From assembly GCA_021521415.1 (NCBI GenBank), contig JAIQDT010004230.1:186001-250000 (forward strand): a DNA stretch of 64,000 nt. Direction: 5' to 3'. The notes beneath the pieces are model-generated. The model had not been told where the DNA came from and searched no databases. It worked only from the letters and a program-made list of their open reading frames with translations. This DNA is from Bidens hawaiensis. Lineage: Eukaryota > Streptophyta > Magnoliopsida > Asterales > Asteraceae. Positions 10,538 through 21,846 of the stretch are shown here, piece after piece. How positions within the stretch are numbered: the first letter of the stretch is position 1; each line of letters begins with the position of its first letter. The position numbers and the translations under genes are program-made.

Positions 10538-10861
10538 CCCATCGCGATACGCGACGGATCAGGTGAGTAACCCATCGCGATACGCTATGGGTCACAAAGC
10601 CCCAGGATGGGCGGTGCCGCGATACGCAATCGCCCAACCTCTGATGACCAGGCGAAGTAACCGTGACACGTGTCCAACCACGTGGCGCCACGTGTCAACA
10701 CGTGGCAGAATCAAGGCTAGTGGGCGGCGTCGCGATACGCGATGTCAGAACCTAAAGTTCCATCGCGATACGCGATGGAATAAAATAATCAGAGGCGGTT
10801 AACTGATCCATCGCGATACGCGATGGATCCCTTTTTGACCCATCGCGTATCGCGATGGGTC
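10538..10861. repeat. Array of the palindrome CCATCGCGATACGCGATGG
   Basis: Seven copies, full or partial, occur at about 10538-10557, 10571-10592, 10617-10632, 10729-10746, 10759-10779, 10805-10829 and 10837-10861. Several extend the dyad with flanking TCC/GGA or GATC bases. The last copy has the asymmetric centre in the opposite orientation (GCGTATCGC instead of GCGATACGC). Spacing is irregular, so these are dispersed palindromes rather than a simple tandem repeat. They lie just upstream of a TATA box. Confidence 0.85.
10661..10706. promoter_or_regulatory. G-box cluster with a 16-bp perfect palindrome
   Basis: CACGTG-type cores are clustered here: GACACGTGTC at 10665-10674, the perfect palindrome CACGTGGCGCCACGTG at 10679-10694, and further CACGTG near 10700. 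G-boxes bind bZIP and bHLH factors and in plants often mediate abscisic acid or light responses. The cluster lies between copies of the CGCGATACGCG palindrome and about 180 bases upstream of the TATA box. Confidence 0.6.
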
Positions 10862-10873
10862 ACAATCTCAGAT

Positions 10874-10883
10874 CTATAAATAG
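10874..10883 (+). promoter_or_regulatory. TATA box of the LTR-like promoter
   Basis: CTATAAATAG matches the plant TATA consensus. It lies 13 bases after the last palindrome and would place a start near 10905-10915. No open frame of note follows within the window segment. Confidence 0.6.
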
Positions 10884-11060
10884 GGATGTCGGGCTTTGCT
10901 TATGGCATCCCAAAATCAGTTCACAACTCACTTTCTCGATAATCGTGTCACTATCCCAACATTCCGACGATCCGATCTCGAAGTACGTGCAAGAGTTGAA
11001 GCTTTGGTAGTTGTATTTTATTTACCCGCCGACAAGTAGGAGTGCTGCCCCGGATTTTTA

Positions 11061-11588
11061 GGCGTTAAAATCTAATAAACGCACCAAACTCAACTTTTTC
11101 ACCATAAAAACTCAATTTTGTGAATGAAACCCCAACTTTTTTTAAAATAAAATAAAATTCTTATACCTATCGCTAAACATCAAATAGTTCCCGCCATTCC
11201 ACTGCTATCACTACGTAGCGTATAGGTGGGTCGTCGACATTCCCTATTGACAACTATGGCTCTTTAAGGCTCGAGGAGGCTAAACGGGCTTCCCATACAA
11301 GGCTTGCTCTCGGACTCAATAAGTAAACCGCCTTTAATTGAGGCTCGGGCTCGAAAAAGCTCAGCTTGTTTCATGTTTTTTAACGATCTTAAGGATTAGA
11401 TCTGGATCTATAGTTAGTAATCAGTAACATTTATCAATGAAACTAGTGACTAATTTGTGATGGAAGCTTTTGCAGATTTGGAAAAGCCTTCATGAAACCT
11501 GTGAACGATTTTACGGATTCAGAAAATATGAGGATGATGGAGTGGCCGAATTGAAAATATGAGGATGATGGAGTGCCCGAATTGATAA
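11061..11588. other. Intergenic; short tandem duplication near its end
   Basis: No gene recognised. Around 11522-11586 the block GAAAATATGAGGATGATGG with its downstream CCGAATTGA occurs twice in a row. This lies immediately before the second copy of the UGT upstream region. Confidence 0.4.
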
Positions 11589-12080
11589 TCAAAAGAAAAT
11601 GGACGGAAAACAGATACAAATTAATTAGAGAGAACGAGGATTTTAATTCATATTTTCATTCCATAAAAACCTACTTTATAGACACCCCGATACGTTTGAC
11701 ATGGAGTGAACAAAGGGGATACTAAAGTTGTACACGTGACATGTGCTGCTAATATTTTTCTTGCACCTACACAGTACTCGTAGTGCGTGAAGAATTGAAG
11801 ATAACTAATTTTGTTGGTACTATTGTGAAGGATGGTATAATATGTGGATCATATTGTTCCATCATTTACGTCTCTTGATAAGTGGTCACGGATACGGCGG
11901 TAAACAGACCAAACAGTTCGTGAATTGTTTGATGGGTAGTTCGTCTATATCTATTTGTTTAATAAATAAACGAACATGACATGAACAAGAAATTTCGTTT
12001 GATTGGTTAAATAAACAAACATAAACAGAGCTCATGTTCGTTCAATTGTTTTCGTGAACATTCAGTAATGTGTTGATAAA
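11589..12080. repeat. Second copy of the UGT upstream region, without a UGT gene
   Basis: It parallels 6548-6670 followed by 7831-8187 in the same orientation, including the 5' leader beginning a few bases upstream of the UGT ATG. The sequence that would correspond to the UGT coding region (before 11589) is unrelated. It therefore looks like a duplicated promoter separated from its gene. It lacks both the 1.16-kb insertion and the hAT at 8188-8861, so it serves as an empty-site control. Confidence 0.75.
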
Positions 12081-12179
12081 CGTTTTTTTCATGCTCATAT
12101 TAGGGATGAGATCGGCACAATACCGGTACCAATACCGAAAGTACCGATAACGAATTTGAAAAAAATTGGGTACCGAATA

Positions 12180-12568
12180 CCGATACCGCGTTGCTTCTGC
12201 CGCTGCTGTCCACCTGCTGTCTAGCCACCACCGGCGCTGCCGGTTGTCGTCGTGCACCGCCATCATCGGGCGTTGTCTCGTTTGGTCACATAACATCGTT
12301 TGTTAGTTGTCCGTGTTTCAACCGGTTATTTATTAACCGAGGTAAACTTAAATATTGTCAGTTAATATTTATGTTCCTTTGGTTGTTTCATATCGTGCTC
12401 GTATTGTTTGTAACCTAATCCTGTACGGTTCATAAAAGTGATGATTACTCAATTTATAGTCCGGTGCATTTTGTCTATTTATTAATATGATTAATAATTA
12501 TGAAACAATTATTAAAACTGAGTTTAATTGTTAAACCATTGACTGATCACCACTGTAACCCAACAATA
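12180..12568 (+). mobile_element. LTR remnant related to the copia 3 LTR
   Basis: The 3' half of the copia 3 LTR (about 37100-37448) is recognisable here through TTAACCGAGGTA, TATCGTGCTCGTATT, TTGTAACC, GATTAATAATTATGAAAC and the terminal AACCCAACA at 12568. No primer binding site follows, so this is the end of a 3' LTR or a truncated solo LTR. Divergence from copia 3 is considerable, indicating an older insertion or a sister family. Just upstream (12110-12180) is a block of ATACCGGTACC-type repeats. Confidence 0.65.
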
Positions 12569-13960
12569 CATTCCTAAACTTGATTTTTCAATCCAAGTCA
12601 CTACATATTCCTACAATACAAGACCTAAGGGATAGACATTATGCACCAACAGACTCCTTAGATATTGCTTGGTCTTGGTATCAAAGCAATACACATTCAT
12701 GCTCCAACAAACTCCCCCTTGGATATTGCTTAGGCTTAGTTTTCCAAAACTTCAATCATTAAGTCATATTCAATAATTATCCCCATAAAGTCATGATAGT
12801 CTAACAGAATCCTCCTCAAGCTTATCATGACATGATGAGACCTGTTACTCATGATAATTGTAAGTTAAAAATCTTAATTAACCATGTAAGCATACTCAAA
12901 TACTTGTGAAGATTTTCAACCGTTTGACAGTTTATCACCACAGAAATCAACAAAAAGTTTGTTTTAACAAGTCCAAATTAATGATCTTGAAAATACAATG
13001 ACATTTAAGTATGTTTCCAATCGATTTTATAAAATTCAGTATTCCCACATCAATAGTCGAAAACAAAACGAAAATGTAAAATGTTTTTGGTTTATTGAAA
13101 ACCAGTAAAAGAAATGTAAAGTAATGAACTTCAAAACTATATACAAATTTGTACTCATACACATATTTTTGTAAGTTTGAACAGGGAATCATATTGACCA
13201 AATTGTTCTTTCGTCACAGTTTTATATTTCAAGTTTATTATGACTGGTGTTAAGTCAGTCATTGTCCACCTAAACCTTTCAACAATTTTTTCTGAAATTT
13301 TTGTGATATGATCAATTGGTTATATTAAGCAAGAATCATATGTGGCCCCCCATCTTTCACAACAATTTTTATAACTCATACAGTGAAGTTCCACATGTAT
13401 GTCATTATTCCTTTTCTAAACCGATTAGCTTTGACTCATGCAAAAATAATAAAACAAAACAACTTAGAAGGTTAAATTGTCCCTTAAGATCGGTATTACT
13501 ACATGCAGATTAGGTTTCATTTTTACAAAATAAAAAGATAACATAAGTTGAAATTGTACAGGGCCTTAACCCCGGTTCGATACATGACTTTCACATGTTT
13601 GTGCTTATAGTATACGCAGAGAAGATCCAAGGCTTGTATGAAACACCAAGAAAATAAAGCAGAATACTTAGGCTTTAACCACACGCAGAGAGGATCCAAG
13701 ACTTAAGCAAAATAAAGAAAAAATTAAGCTGAATTTCTTTGCAAAATAACAAGAAAGATAAGTTGAATTTCTTTGCAAAATAAACACCTGCACACACATC
13801 AATCTTTTAAACATTTTGATACTTAAAACAGACATTAACTAAGCTTGAAGATGTCAATTCCCTAGATTCGGCAAGTTTTTATGTTTATATCACATACTTT
13901 TCCTTACTTGTTTGTTTAAGGCCTACCAACACACTGATACGTTAACCTTCCTCTCTCTCT
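12569..13960. repeat. Noncoding repeat sequence related to 61250-62110
   Basis: No gene is evident. From about 13050 to 13710 there are repeated blocks shared with 61350-62080: CAGGGCCTTAACC against TAGGGCCTTAAC, TTCGATACATGACTTT, GAGAAGATCCAAGGCTTG, AATAAAGCAGAATA and CGCAGAGAGGATC. In the second place this sequence follows a copia RNase H end, so it is probably the 3' noncoding tail of that type of element. The segment near 12690-12725 resembles the CCAACA-CTCCCCCTTGG junction of LTR and polypurine tract seen at 52750-52775. Confidence 0.5.
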
Positions 13961-13992
13961 ATATATATATATTTATGTGTGTGTGTGTGTGT

Positions 13993-14649
13993 GATCAAAT
14001 GAAAACTCTTTTTAAAGAGAAAACTTAAAAAATTTTAAAGACTTATTTTTAACTTTCTTTTTTGTAGTTTCATTTTTTTCTCATTATTCTTATATGTTGA
14101 TATTGTTAAAAAATAAAAATAAAAAAAAAACATCGTCGGTAATCTCGTCGGTGTAGTGCACATGTGTAATAGTGTACATTGCATATACACAATAATGTTG
14201 TATTGCATAGAATAAAACACTATTGCACATATTTGATACACACTATTGTATGTATGCAATATAAGACTAATACATATATCGAATACACATTAGTACGTAT
14301 GTGTAAACATTAATGCACATATGCACTACATCGACTTTTTTTTAAATATATTTTTGCATATAATACAACACTACTACACATAGACAATACATAATATTGA
14401 ATATATGCAATTAAACACCATTGAACATAAAAATACATAATAGTACACATGTGTAATACAACAGTATCGCACAGTCATACGTATATTCATTACAACGTCG
14501 TTTTTTATATTTTTCAAGTGAAGAGTAACAAAATATAAGAATAATGGCAAACACGGAAATTTAAAAATATTTTATTTATTTTTAATTGAAAATAATTCTT
14601 TAGGAGTTTTTAAGTTTTTTCTCTAAGGATGAGTTTTCCCTTCATCATC
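13993..14649. mobile_element. MITE-like element with about 50-bp inverted ends
   Basis: The left end (ATGAAAACTCTTTTTAAAGA, then GAAAACTTAAAA) and the right end inverted (GGGAAAACTCATCCTTAGAG, then AAAAAACTTAAAAACT) are similar over about 50 bases. TA and TG microsatellites flank both sides. The interior is noncoding, rich in short TGCATATAC-like repeats. The target duplication is hidden by the simple repeats. Confidence 0.55.
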
Positions 14650-14650
14650 T

Positions 14651-14708
<58 letters not shown>
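14651..14708. repeat. (TA)n microsatellite
   Basis: A continuous AT run of about 56 bases immediately after the MITE-like element. Several MITEs in the window border such runs, which suggests TA-rich target preference. Confidence 0.95.
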
Positions 14709-14710
<2 letters not shown>

Positions 14711-15320
14711 GGTTATAATAAGAAGTGAAGTGTGTCTAAAAAGTGTAAGAAGTAATCTGATGTGTTAGATATGCTAATTTGATGGTGGATATGGAAAGTG
14801 TGTTTATTGTGTGGTGTGTTTTATTTTAGTTGTGGTGTGTTTATCGTGCGGTGTGTTTTATTTGATATAATGGTTGAAACACACTTCCTATACTTCTTAG
14901 GAAAATCTACTTATGATAACCTTGCTCAGGGTGGGGTTATAATAAGAAGTGGAGTATGTCTAAGAAGTACGTCGTTTTGATTAAAACCATCTTTAAAGGT
15001 AGCTAAATATATTTATTTGAGATGCGTAAATTTCAAATTTTACGAAACAGGCAGATTATTTGAGATCATAATAGCAATTAACAAATGCATGAATGTGTTT
15101 TGGAGATCGATTTGGAGAAAGACAGGTTTGAAATTTGATTTTGAGAAAAATGGATAATGAAAATTATGGAAATCAGTGTGATAATTTTTGAAACTAAGAT
15201 GTTTAAATTATTTATTAATTATCTTTTAAGATGAGTTATATCAAAACGACGTAGTTTTGATGAGTTTTACGTGTAAGCTTACATGCCTAACAACCCCATA
15301 TTCAATTTCCCCATATATAT
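14709..15320. repeat. Repeat-rich block with GGGGTTATAATAAGAAGT copies
   Basis: GGGGTTATAATAAGAAGTG occurs at about 14709 and again at about 14933, each followed by a GTCTAARAAGT-like phrase. An inverted pair ACGTCGTTTTGAT (about 14969) and ATCAAAACGACGT (about 15239) lies inside. The block ends near AACAACCCC and another TA run. It resembles a composite of MITEs, but no exact boundaries could be fixed. Confidence 0.4.
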
Positions 15321-15399
15321 ATATATATAAATGCCACATTACATTAACTTGAAGTTGATAGTTGATTAAAGGCAACATAAAATTATACAAAAATCAACC

Positions 15400-16135
15400 T
15401 TTTATTTTGAAAGGCTAACAAAAATTTTATTAAAACTAACAAGGGCTAGCACCACCAAATACACCCAAAACATAAACGGCATGGCAAGCCAAGCCAAAAA
15501 CACGTCCTAAACAAGTAAAAATTAGCCTCCTATTACAAATGAATTCTACACCAATCCTCCCACACCAATTCTTTCCTCTTAGCTCTATGCTTGATCCATA
15601 TATAACCATGGCATTTAATCTCTTCCATCAAGCAATGAAGATTAATCGGCTTCCCATTATGGACTAAAGCGTTACGTTTCTTTCAAAGACACTACATCGT
15701 AATTAAACAAATCGCGTTGAACACTTTCGCCTTTTCTTTTGGGAATGCCGAGAATTTATACAACTCAACTAAATCATGAGCACCAAAAGAAATAATCGGG
15801 CGGACCCTATACCATTGGGAAATTTAACACCATGCCGCTTGAGCAAACTCGCACGAAACGAAGACGTGCTCTACTAAATCCTCATCCTTACCACATATTG
15901 GACAAATCGTTGACAAAACCGGGCCTAACCAACCTATTTTCCACTAGCATTTCTTTAGCATTCCGGACTGAAAAATTCTCCCTTCTTCATCCCAAATTAC
16001 TTTATCTAGCTGAGACTCTAGCATAAATTGTTGGCAGACCATTAATCCTTTTCCAATAAAAACATATCTGGGAACCGTTCTTCTAACAGATGATTCGAAC
16101 TTATCTAGCCAAAACCAGGTTTGCTCCCCATTTTT
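15400..16135 (-). pseudogene. LINE (L1-type) ORF2 3' end with zf-RVT domain
   Basis: On the minus strand, below the copia 1 insertion, the frame reads GEQTWFWLDKF and PRYVFIGKGL, then the zinc motif CPICGKDEDLVEHVF...SCEFAQAAW of the zf-RVT domain that closes plant LINE ORF2 proteins. It continues to RNALVHNGKPINLH and ends near 15536. The rest, down to about 15400, resembles a LINE 3' UTR with an AATAAA-like signal. Stops interrupt it. It is contiguous with the fragment at 23138-23740 once copia 1 is removed. Confidence 0.85.
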
Positions 16136-16455
16136 TGAAGAATTAATCACTCGCCATCAAAGTATAGGGGTGGTAGGGTAATTAGTTAAAATTATGTTAA
16201 AGTTATACTTAAACATGTATGTAAAGTCTAGGGTCTAGATGTGTTAAACCGGAAGATTGTAACTTCCATGTAATAACTTCCATGTGTACATGTCAAGTTA
16301 TGATTGGTCTATCTAATCTATAAGTAGGGCCAACAATTGTACGTTTAAATCAATCAATCCAAGTTCAATTTATTCAATAATGATTATTGTTCATATCATC
16401 TTGTTCATCTTGTTTCTATATCAATTCATAATCAAAGATCCAGTTTGGGCCAACA
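16136..16455 (+). repeat. Copia 1 5' LTR
   Basis: Begins TGAAGAATTAATCACTCG and ends TTTGGGCCAACA. It contains a TATA-like CTATAAGTAGGGCC near 16320. It matches the 3' LTR closely by eye, with small indels such as a lost repeat near 16262-16280. Confidence 0.9.
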
Positions 16456-16456
16456 A

Positions 16457-16470
16457 TTGGTATAAGAGCT
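16457..16470 (+). other. Copia 1 primer binding site
   Basis: TTGGTATAAGAGCT next to the 5' LTR matches the initiator-methionine tRNA complement (TGGTATCAGAGC) with one substitution, as usual in copia elements. The mutation fits an aged copy. Confidence 0.75.
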
Positions 16471-17128
16471 TCAAGGATTACTCGAATTAATTTTAGTTTG
16501 AACATCGAAAAGTGCTGGTGATTTCCAGCAGTGGATTGAAGGTAACCTTATGTTTTTAGACATTACGTTTGAAGTGGCAGTGATTTCCGGTTTTAAAAAT
16601 TCCAACAAATAAGCATTTAAATTTGTTGTGGGTGCGGTGCGATTTTCCGGTGCTATAAAAAAAAGGCGTCGGCACAAAGTTTCCGGCAGGGTAATCGGAA
16701 GTCAAGAAGGTATCATGGTGTTTGTGTTAGTGGGCTGTTATAAATCCAGCGATATCCGGTAAACAAAGGCAGACACAACGTGGTTCCATTCAGTGCAAAT
16801 ACGAACCAGAAGCCGAGGTTGAAGATCAAAGTTGATCGATTCCAACAAAAAGAAGTTCTTTTTGAAGGACTAAACCAAAGGAAAATACAGGAGCTGATTC
16901 TGTTTTGTCAGTATGTATAACACGTGTTTCAGAAAATGAAATTCGATTAGAAGATAATCGAGTTTGACCGAAGGAATTATATTAGCAGGTTTTCGCTTAA
17001 TACAAATTCAGGTTTGCAAACTATTGTCCTAAATCATTGTATTCTTGTATATAGGACCAGAAGGTTTGTCTATAAAAGGAGTGTGAAAACCGTAGTCAGT
17101 CAAGGTGAAAGTTATACGATTTGAAAGG

Positions 17129-18017
17129 ATGTCAGATTCGGAGACTCCTCCGGATAACAACGCACTAGTGACACACAAAGGGGTAGGATCGGTATCCCAT
17201 TATCAATGCCCAATTTTAAAATCTACAAATTATATAATTTGGGCAATTCAAATCAAGATAATTCTTGAAGTGAATGGATTATGGGAAGCGATTGAACCTA
17301 CCGAAACTACGCAAAAGATGTTTGAAGGGACAAGGCAACAATTGTGTACATGTATCAAGCGATACCAGAGGCTGTCATTTTGCAAGTAGCAAAACGGCAA
17401 GGGGAGTGTGGGAAGCATTGAGAAAAAGACATGTCGGTGTTGAACGAGTACAGAATGCTCGTTTACAATCATTAATGGTGGAATTCAAAATGATGCAAAT
17501 GAAGGACGATGAGTCAATAGACACCTTCATGGAAAGGATTAAACATATGTCACTAAATCTAGTGAATTGGGAAAATCCTTGGATGAACCTATTCTTGTAC
17601 GAAAAATCTTAGAATCCGTAAAAGACCAGTTTATCCAGATTGTTGAGTCAATAGAATAGAGTACCGACATAGATGAAGTCTCAATCGACGAAATAGTCGG
17701 GATATTGAAGACTTATGAAGAGCAGATAAAGCTTATGAGAATAAGCCCTGGAGACGGTCAGGATAGGTTGTTGTACACACGCCACGACAACAACTTAGGC
17801 CGAGAAAAGCGATTTGAATCGTGAATGAGGAAAGTTTAGCCAATCAAGAGAAAGATGGCAAGATAAGAAGTATCCTAAGGAAGAAGGCTCGTCAAGCGGA
17901 CCTAGAACGAAAAAGAAATGGAAGAAGTTCGACAAAAGCAAGGTCAGATGTCACAAGTGTAAGAAACTTGGACACTTTCAGATAGAATGTCCACAAAGGA
18001 ATATTGGTGAAGCATAG
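17129..18017 (+). pseudogene. Copia 1 gag
   Basis: The ATG at 17129 opens MSDSETPPDNN, followed by the UBN2-type gag domain (YIIWAIQIKIIL, then WEALRKRHVGVERVQNARLQ in another frame). The CCHC zinc knuckle CHKCKKLGHFQIEC is at about 17949-17990 with all four ligands. At least two frameshifts (near 17345 and 17600) and a stop break the frame. The protein would form the virus-like particle. Confidence 0.85.
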
Positions 18018-18023
18018 TCAAAC

Positions 18024-19344
18024 TTGGTGCAAGATGACAAGGAACCAACACTGTTAATGGCAATTACTGTGGATGATAGTGAAAAAGTCCTGTTGAACGA
18101 GGATGAAGTCCAACCCAGAAAGCAAACTTCAATAGAGGAAAGTCTGTGGTACTTAAACAACGGTGCAAGTAATCACATGACCGGAGTGAGGAGTCACTTC
18201 AAGGAGATTGATGAAGCAATCACTGGTCGTGTTTGATTTGGAGACGGATCATACGTAGAGATCAAGGGAAGAGGCTTTATATTGTTGGAATGTAAGAATC
18301 AAGAACAAAGGATCATATCCGATGTGTACTACATTCCAAATCTCAAGAACAATATATTAAGCCTAGGGCAACTAACAGAGATCGGGTGTAAGGTGGCCAT
18401 GGAAGGAAATCGTATGTTAATATATGATCACAAGAAGAACCTGTTATTCAGGGAAGAAAGGTCCAAGAACGGGTTGTACAATGTCAAGCTAAAGATAGCA
18501 ACACCCGTATGTCTTCTAGCAAACATGGATGTGGCACACAAGGTTAGGTCATTTAAACTTTGATTCAATCAAAGATATGACTCGAAAGAAAATGGTTCAA
18601 GGAGTTCCAGAAGTTAAGCACACAGGACAAATTTGTGATGCATGTGTAATAGGAAAACACAATAGAGATCCATTTCCAAATAAGGCTAAGTTTAGGTCTT
18701 TAAAACCATTAGACTTAGTATATGGAGATCTTTGTGGTCCTATATCCCCATCAACACATTTGGGAAAGAAGTACATATTCCTACTTGTAGACGATTGCAC
18801 TCGTTACATGTGGGTTTATTTATTAGTCTCGAAGGATGAAGCATTTGAGTTATTCAAGGGATTCAAAGAAAAGGTGGAGTCAAAATTACGAACCAAGCTA
18901 ACGATGCTGAGGACTGATAGAGGAGGAGAATTCACGTCAAATGAGTTTAATCAGTATTGCAAGGGAAAAGGCATTGCAAGGCAATTGACAACACCTTACT
19001 CGCCACAACAAAATGGAGTAGTTGAACGAAGAAACATGACGATGTTATCTACTACTCGGAGCATGCTTAAGGCAATGAAGATGCCTCATAATTTCTGGGG
19101 AGAAGCAGTTAGGCACGTAATATTCGTACTTAATATAGTTCCAACGAAAGCTCTATTGGATAAAACACCGTATGAAGCACGAACTAGAAGGAATCCGCAT
19201 CTAGGAGACTTGAAGATTTTTGGTTGCACGGTATATGCCAAGGTAATATCATCTCACTTGAAGAAATTAGATGATAGGAGCACACCTATGGTTTACTTAG
19301 GTGTGGAAGAGGATCGAAATCATATAGATTATATGATCCGGTAA
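18024..19344 (+). pseudogene. Copia 1 protease and integrase region
   Basis: The aspartic protease motif reads LNNGASNHMTG, with Asn (18156-18158) where the catalytic Asp is expected. A GAG-pre-integrase region follows (WHTRLGHLNFDSI, with C-x2-C in ICDACVIGKH). The integrase core then has its three acidic residues in YGDLCGP, LRTDRGGEF and NGVVERRN. A stop after the protease and a frameshift near 18530 divide it, but the integrase frame 18529-19344 is long and open. The change in the protease alone should block maturation. Confidence 0.88.
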
Positions 19345-20393
19345 AAGAAAAGATTTGAGTAAGTCGTGATGTTAAGTTCGTGGAAAAGAAATCTTGTAAT
19401 TGGGATAGTTAAATCAAAGAGATGGGTACATCAGAGAAGCATTGGACAAGTTTTATCATCGAAGGGTTTGATGAAATTCAAACAGTACCGGTAAATTCCG
19501 AGATTCACGAAGACAACAACCATGAAGGAGAAGTTGGTAATCAAAAATCTCATGTTACCCCTCCAACATACTCCTTTAAACCTATATCAGATGAAGAAGA
19601 AGAGGTTCATGAGACGACTAGGAGTTCTCATCACAAGTTTGATCATACCCCTAAACGAGGTTTTAGGAAAATATCACAAGTGCAAGAGGATGTACCAACA
19701 AGACGATTAAAAATGGATGAGTTGGAAGAACTTATGATGGTGGAGGAAGAACCACGCAACTACAAGGAAACATCTACCGATGAAAGATGGATTGATGCAA
19801 TGAAGGTTGAATTAGATTCAATCAATAAAAACAACACTTGGAAATTGACTACTTTGCCAAGTAATCGTAAGGCAATTGGTCTGAAGTGGGTGTTCAAGAC
19901 GAAGAAGGATGCTAAGGAAATATTGTGAAATACAAGACAAGGCTAGTAGCAAAAGGTTACGTTCAAGAACATGGTATAGATTTCGATGAAGTCTTTGCAC
20001 CAGTTGCACGTATCGAAACTGTTTGATTAATCTTAGCCTTTGCAGCCCATCATGGCTGGGAAGTACATCATCTTGATGTAAAGTCAGCATTCTTAGATGG
20101 AGAATTGAAAGGAGAGGTCTATGTATCACAACAAGAAGGTTTCATGGAGCCTAAGAATGCGGGAAAGGTATACAAGCTTAATAAAGCGTTGTATACTCTA
20201 AGACAAGTACCACGTGCTTGGAATATGAAGTTAGATCAAACCTTGAAGTCGTTGAACTTCAAAAAATGCAATCTAGAACAAGCAATGTATACAAAGAAGA
20301 CGAAGAATTCTACACTGGTCATTGTAGTCTATGTTGATGACTTAATAGTCACATGCACTCCAAAGAAGGAAATTGACTTGTTCAAGTCCCAAA

Positions 20394-20985
20394 CAGGGGA
20401 TAATTTATATGTACATGAGGGGGGGGGGGGGGGGAGGGGTAAAGACCCCATTCAAGTATAGATTAACAGTGTCGAAATTTCATTTGTGTTGATAAAATTG
20501 TAACTAAATTATAAAATGCCCCTTTGTATGTGTTTAGTGTGCCCCTTTATTAGTGGAAGAAAAATAGATAAAGAAAGGAAATCAAAATAACAAAGACAGC
20601 TTGAAAGAAAATAGAAATGGTGATGAACCAGGGAAGAAGAAGAACAAGAAAACTTCAAGGAAAGAGAAACCAATAAAAAAAGTAAAAATACTATATCTAA
20701 TTATATTTTTATCTCTGAAAATAAAACGGATTTCATAAAGGAAATGAATCCTCATTAAATTTTAACTATTATTTTTCATTAATAGTTTTTATCTTTTAAT
20801 AAAGTATGGCATATCGGTCGGCATGTTGTGTTTTATTTAGTTTGAAGAAAAAAAGTAATTACAAATTTAATTAGTTCGCATTTATATGATTAGTTAAAAA
20901 AACTCACTCGCTATTCTATCACTTGACATGTTCTAGCCTAGTGTATCTTGACCCCCACAGATAAAAAGTTCTGGATCCGCCACTG
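20394..20985. mobile_element. hAT-like element, copy A, 592 bp, in copia 1 RT
   Basis: The right end GGATCCGCCACTG inverts to CAGTGGCGGATCC; the left end begins CAGGGGATAATTTATATG, a damaged form of the copy B end. The interior is nearly identical to copy B (21584-22498). A G-run of about 14 bases lies near 20419. The flanks GTCCCAAA and GACGACTG do not match, so the target duplication is missing. Confidence 0.75.
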
Positions 20986-21810
20986 GACGACTGAATGGAA
21001 GATAAGTTCGAAATGAGCGATCTTGGATTGCTGGCATATTATCTAGGGATTGAAGTTACCCAAGTCGGGGGTGAGATTGCAATAAAGAAGACATGATATA
21101 TCAATAAAATCCTGGAAGTTAGTTATATGGTTAACAGTAATGAAACTAAGATTCCCATGGATCCGGGAACAAAGTTAACCAAGACTGAGGGAGGCACACC
21201 TGTAGACTGTACTCAATACAGAAGTCTAATCGGGAGCCTAAGGTACTTGTTGCATACAAGGCCCGACTTACGTTACTAAGTGGGACTACTAAGTAGATTC
21301 ATGCAAGAACCTATGGATCATCACTTGAAAGCTGTTAAGCAAGTGATACGCTACATCAAAGGAACAAAGGAGCATGAAATCATCTATAAGAAAGGAGGCT
21401 GCAAGATAACTGGTTATAGTGATAGTAGTTATGGTGTCAACACAGACAAAGGAAAAGGAACTACCGGGCTCGTATTCTACTTTGGGGAATCTCCTATAAA
21501 CTGGTGTACACAGAAGCAACAAAAGGTTGCATTATCTTATGTGAATCAGAATTCATGGCAGAAACAGCAGCAACATGTCAAGCCAGGGGCGGATTTATAT
21601 GTACGTGAGGGGGGTAAAGACCCCCGTCAAGTATAGATTAACAGTGTAGAAATTTCTTTTGTGTTAATAAAATTGTAAATAAATTATAAAATGCCCCTTT
21701 GTATGTGTTTAGTGTGCCCCTTTATTAGTGGAAGAAAAATAGATAAAGAAAGGAAATCAAAATAACAAAAACAGCTTGAAAGAAAATAGAAATAGTGATG
21801 AACCAAGAAA

Positions 21811-21846
21811 GAAGAAGAAGAAGAAGAAGAAGAAGAAGAAGAAGAA
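21811..21846. repeat. (GAA)n microsatellite inside hAT-like copy B
   Basis: About twelve GAA units expand a short GAA stretch that copy A also has at the corresponding place (about 20634-20650). Confidence 0.95.

Larger units (their letters stand above)
10060..11060 (+). mobile_element. LTR-like promoter region (probable solo LTR or LTR fragment)
   Basis: It begins TGTAACATCTTG, a start common to plant Ty3 LTRs, and contains a strong promoter-like layout: a palindromic array, a G-box cluster, a TATA box at 10874-10883 and GC-richer downstream sequence. No matching second LTR, primer binding site or terminal CA was identified, so the right boundary is approximate and the LTR identity is an inference. 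Confidence 0.45.

Noticed and set aside
10538..10861. CRISPR-like array
   Set aside because: Palindromes with irregular spacing and no unique spacers of fixed length, in a plant nuclear context with a TATA box next to it.
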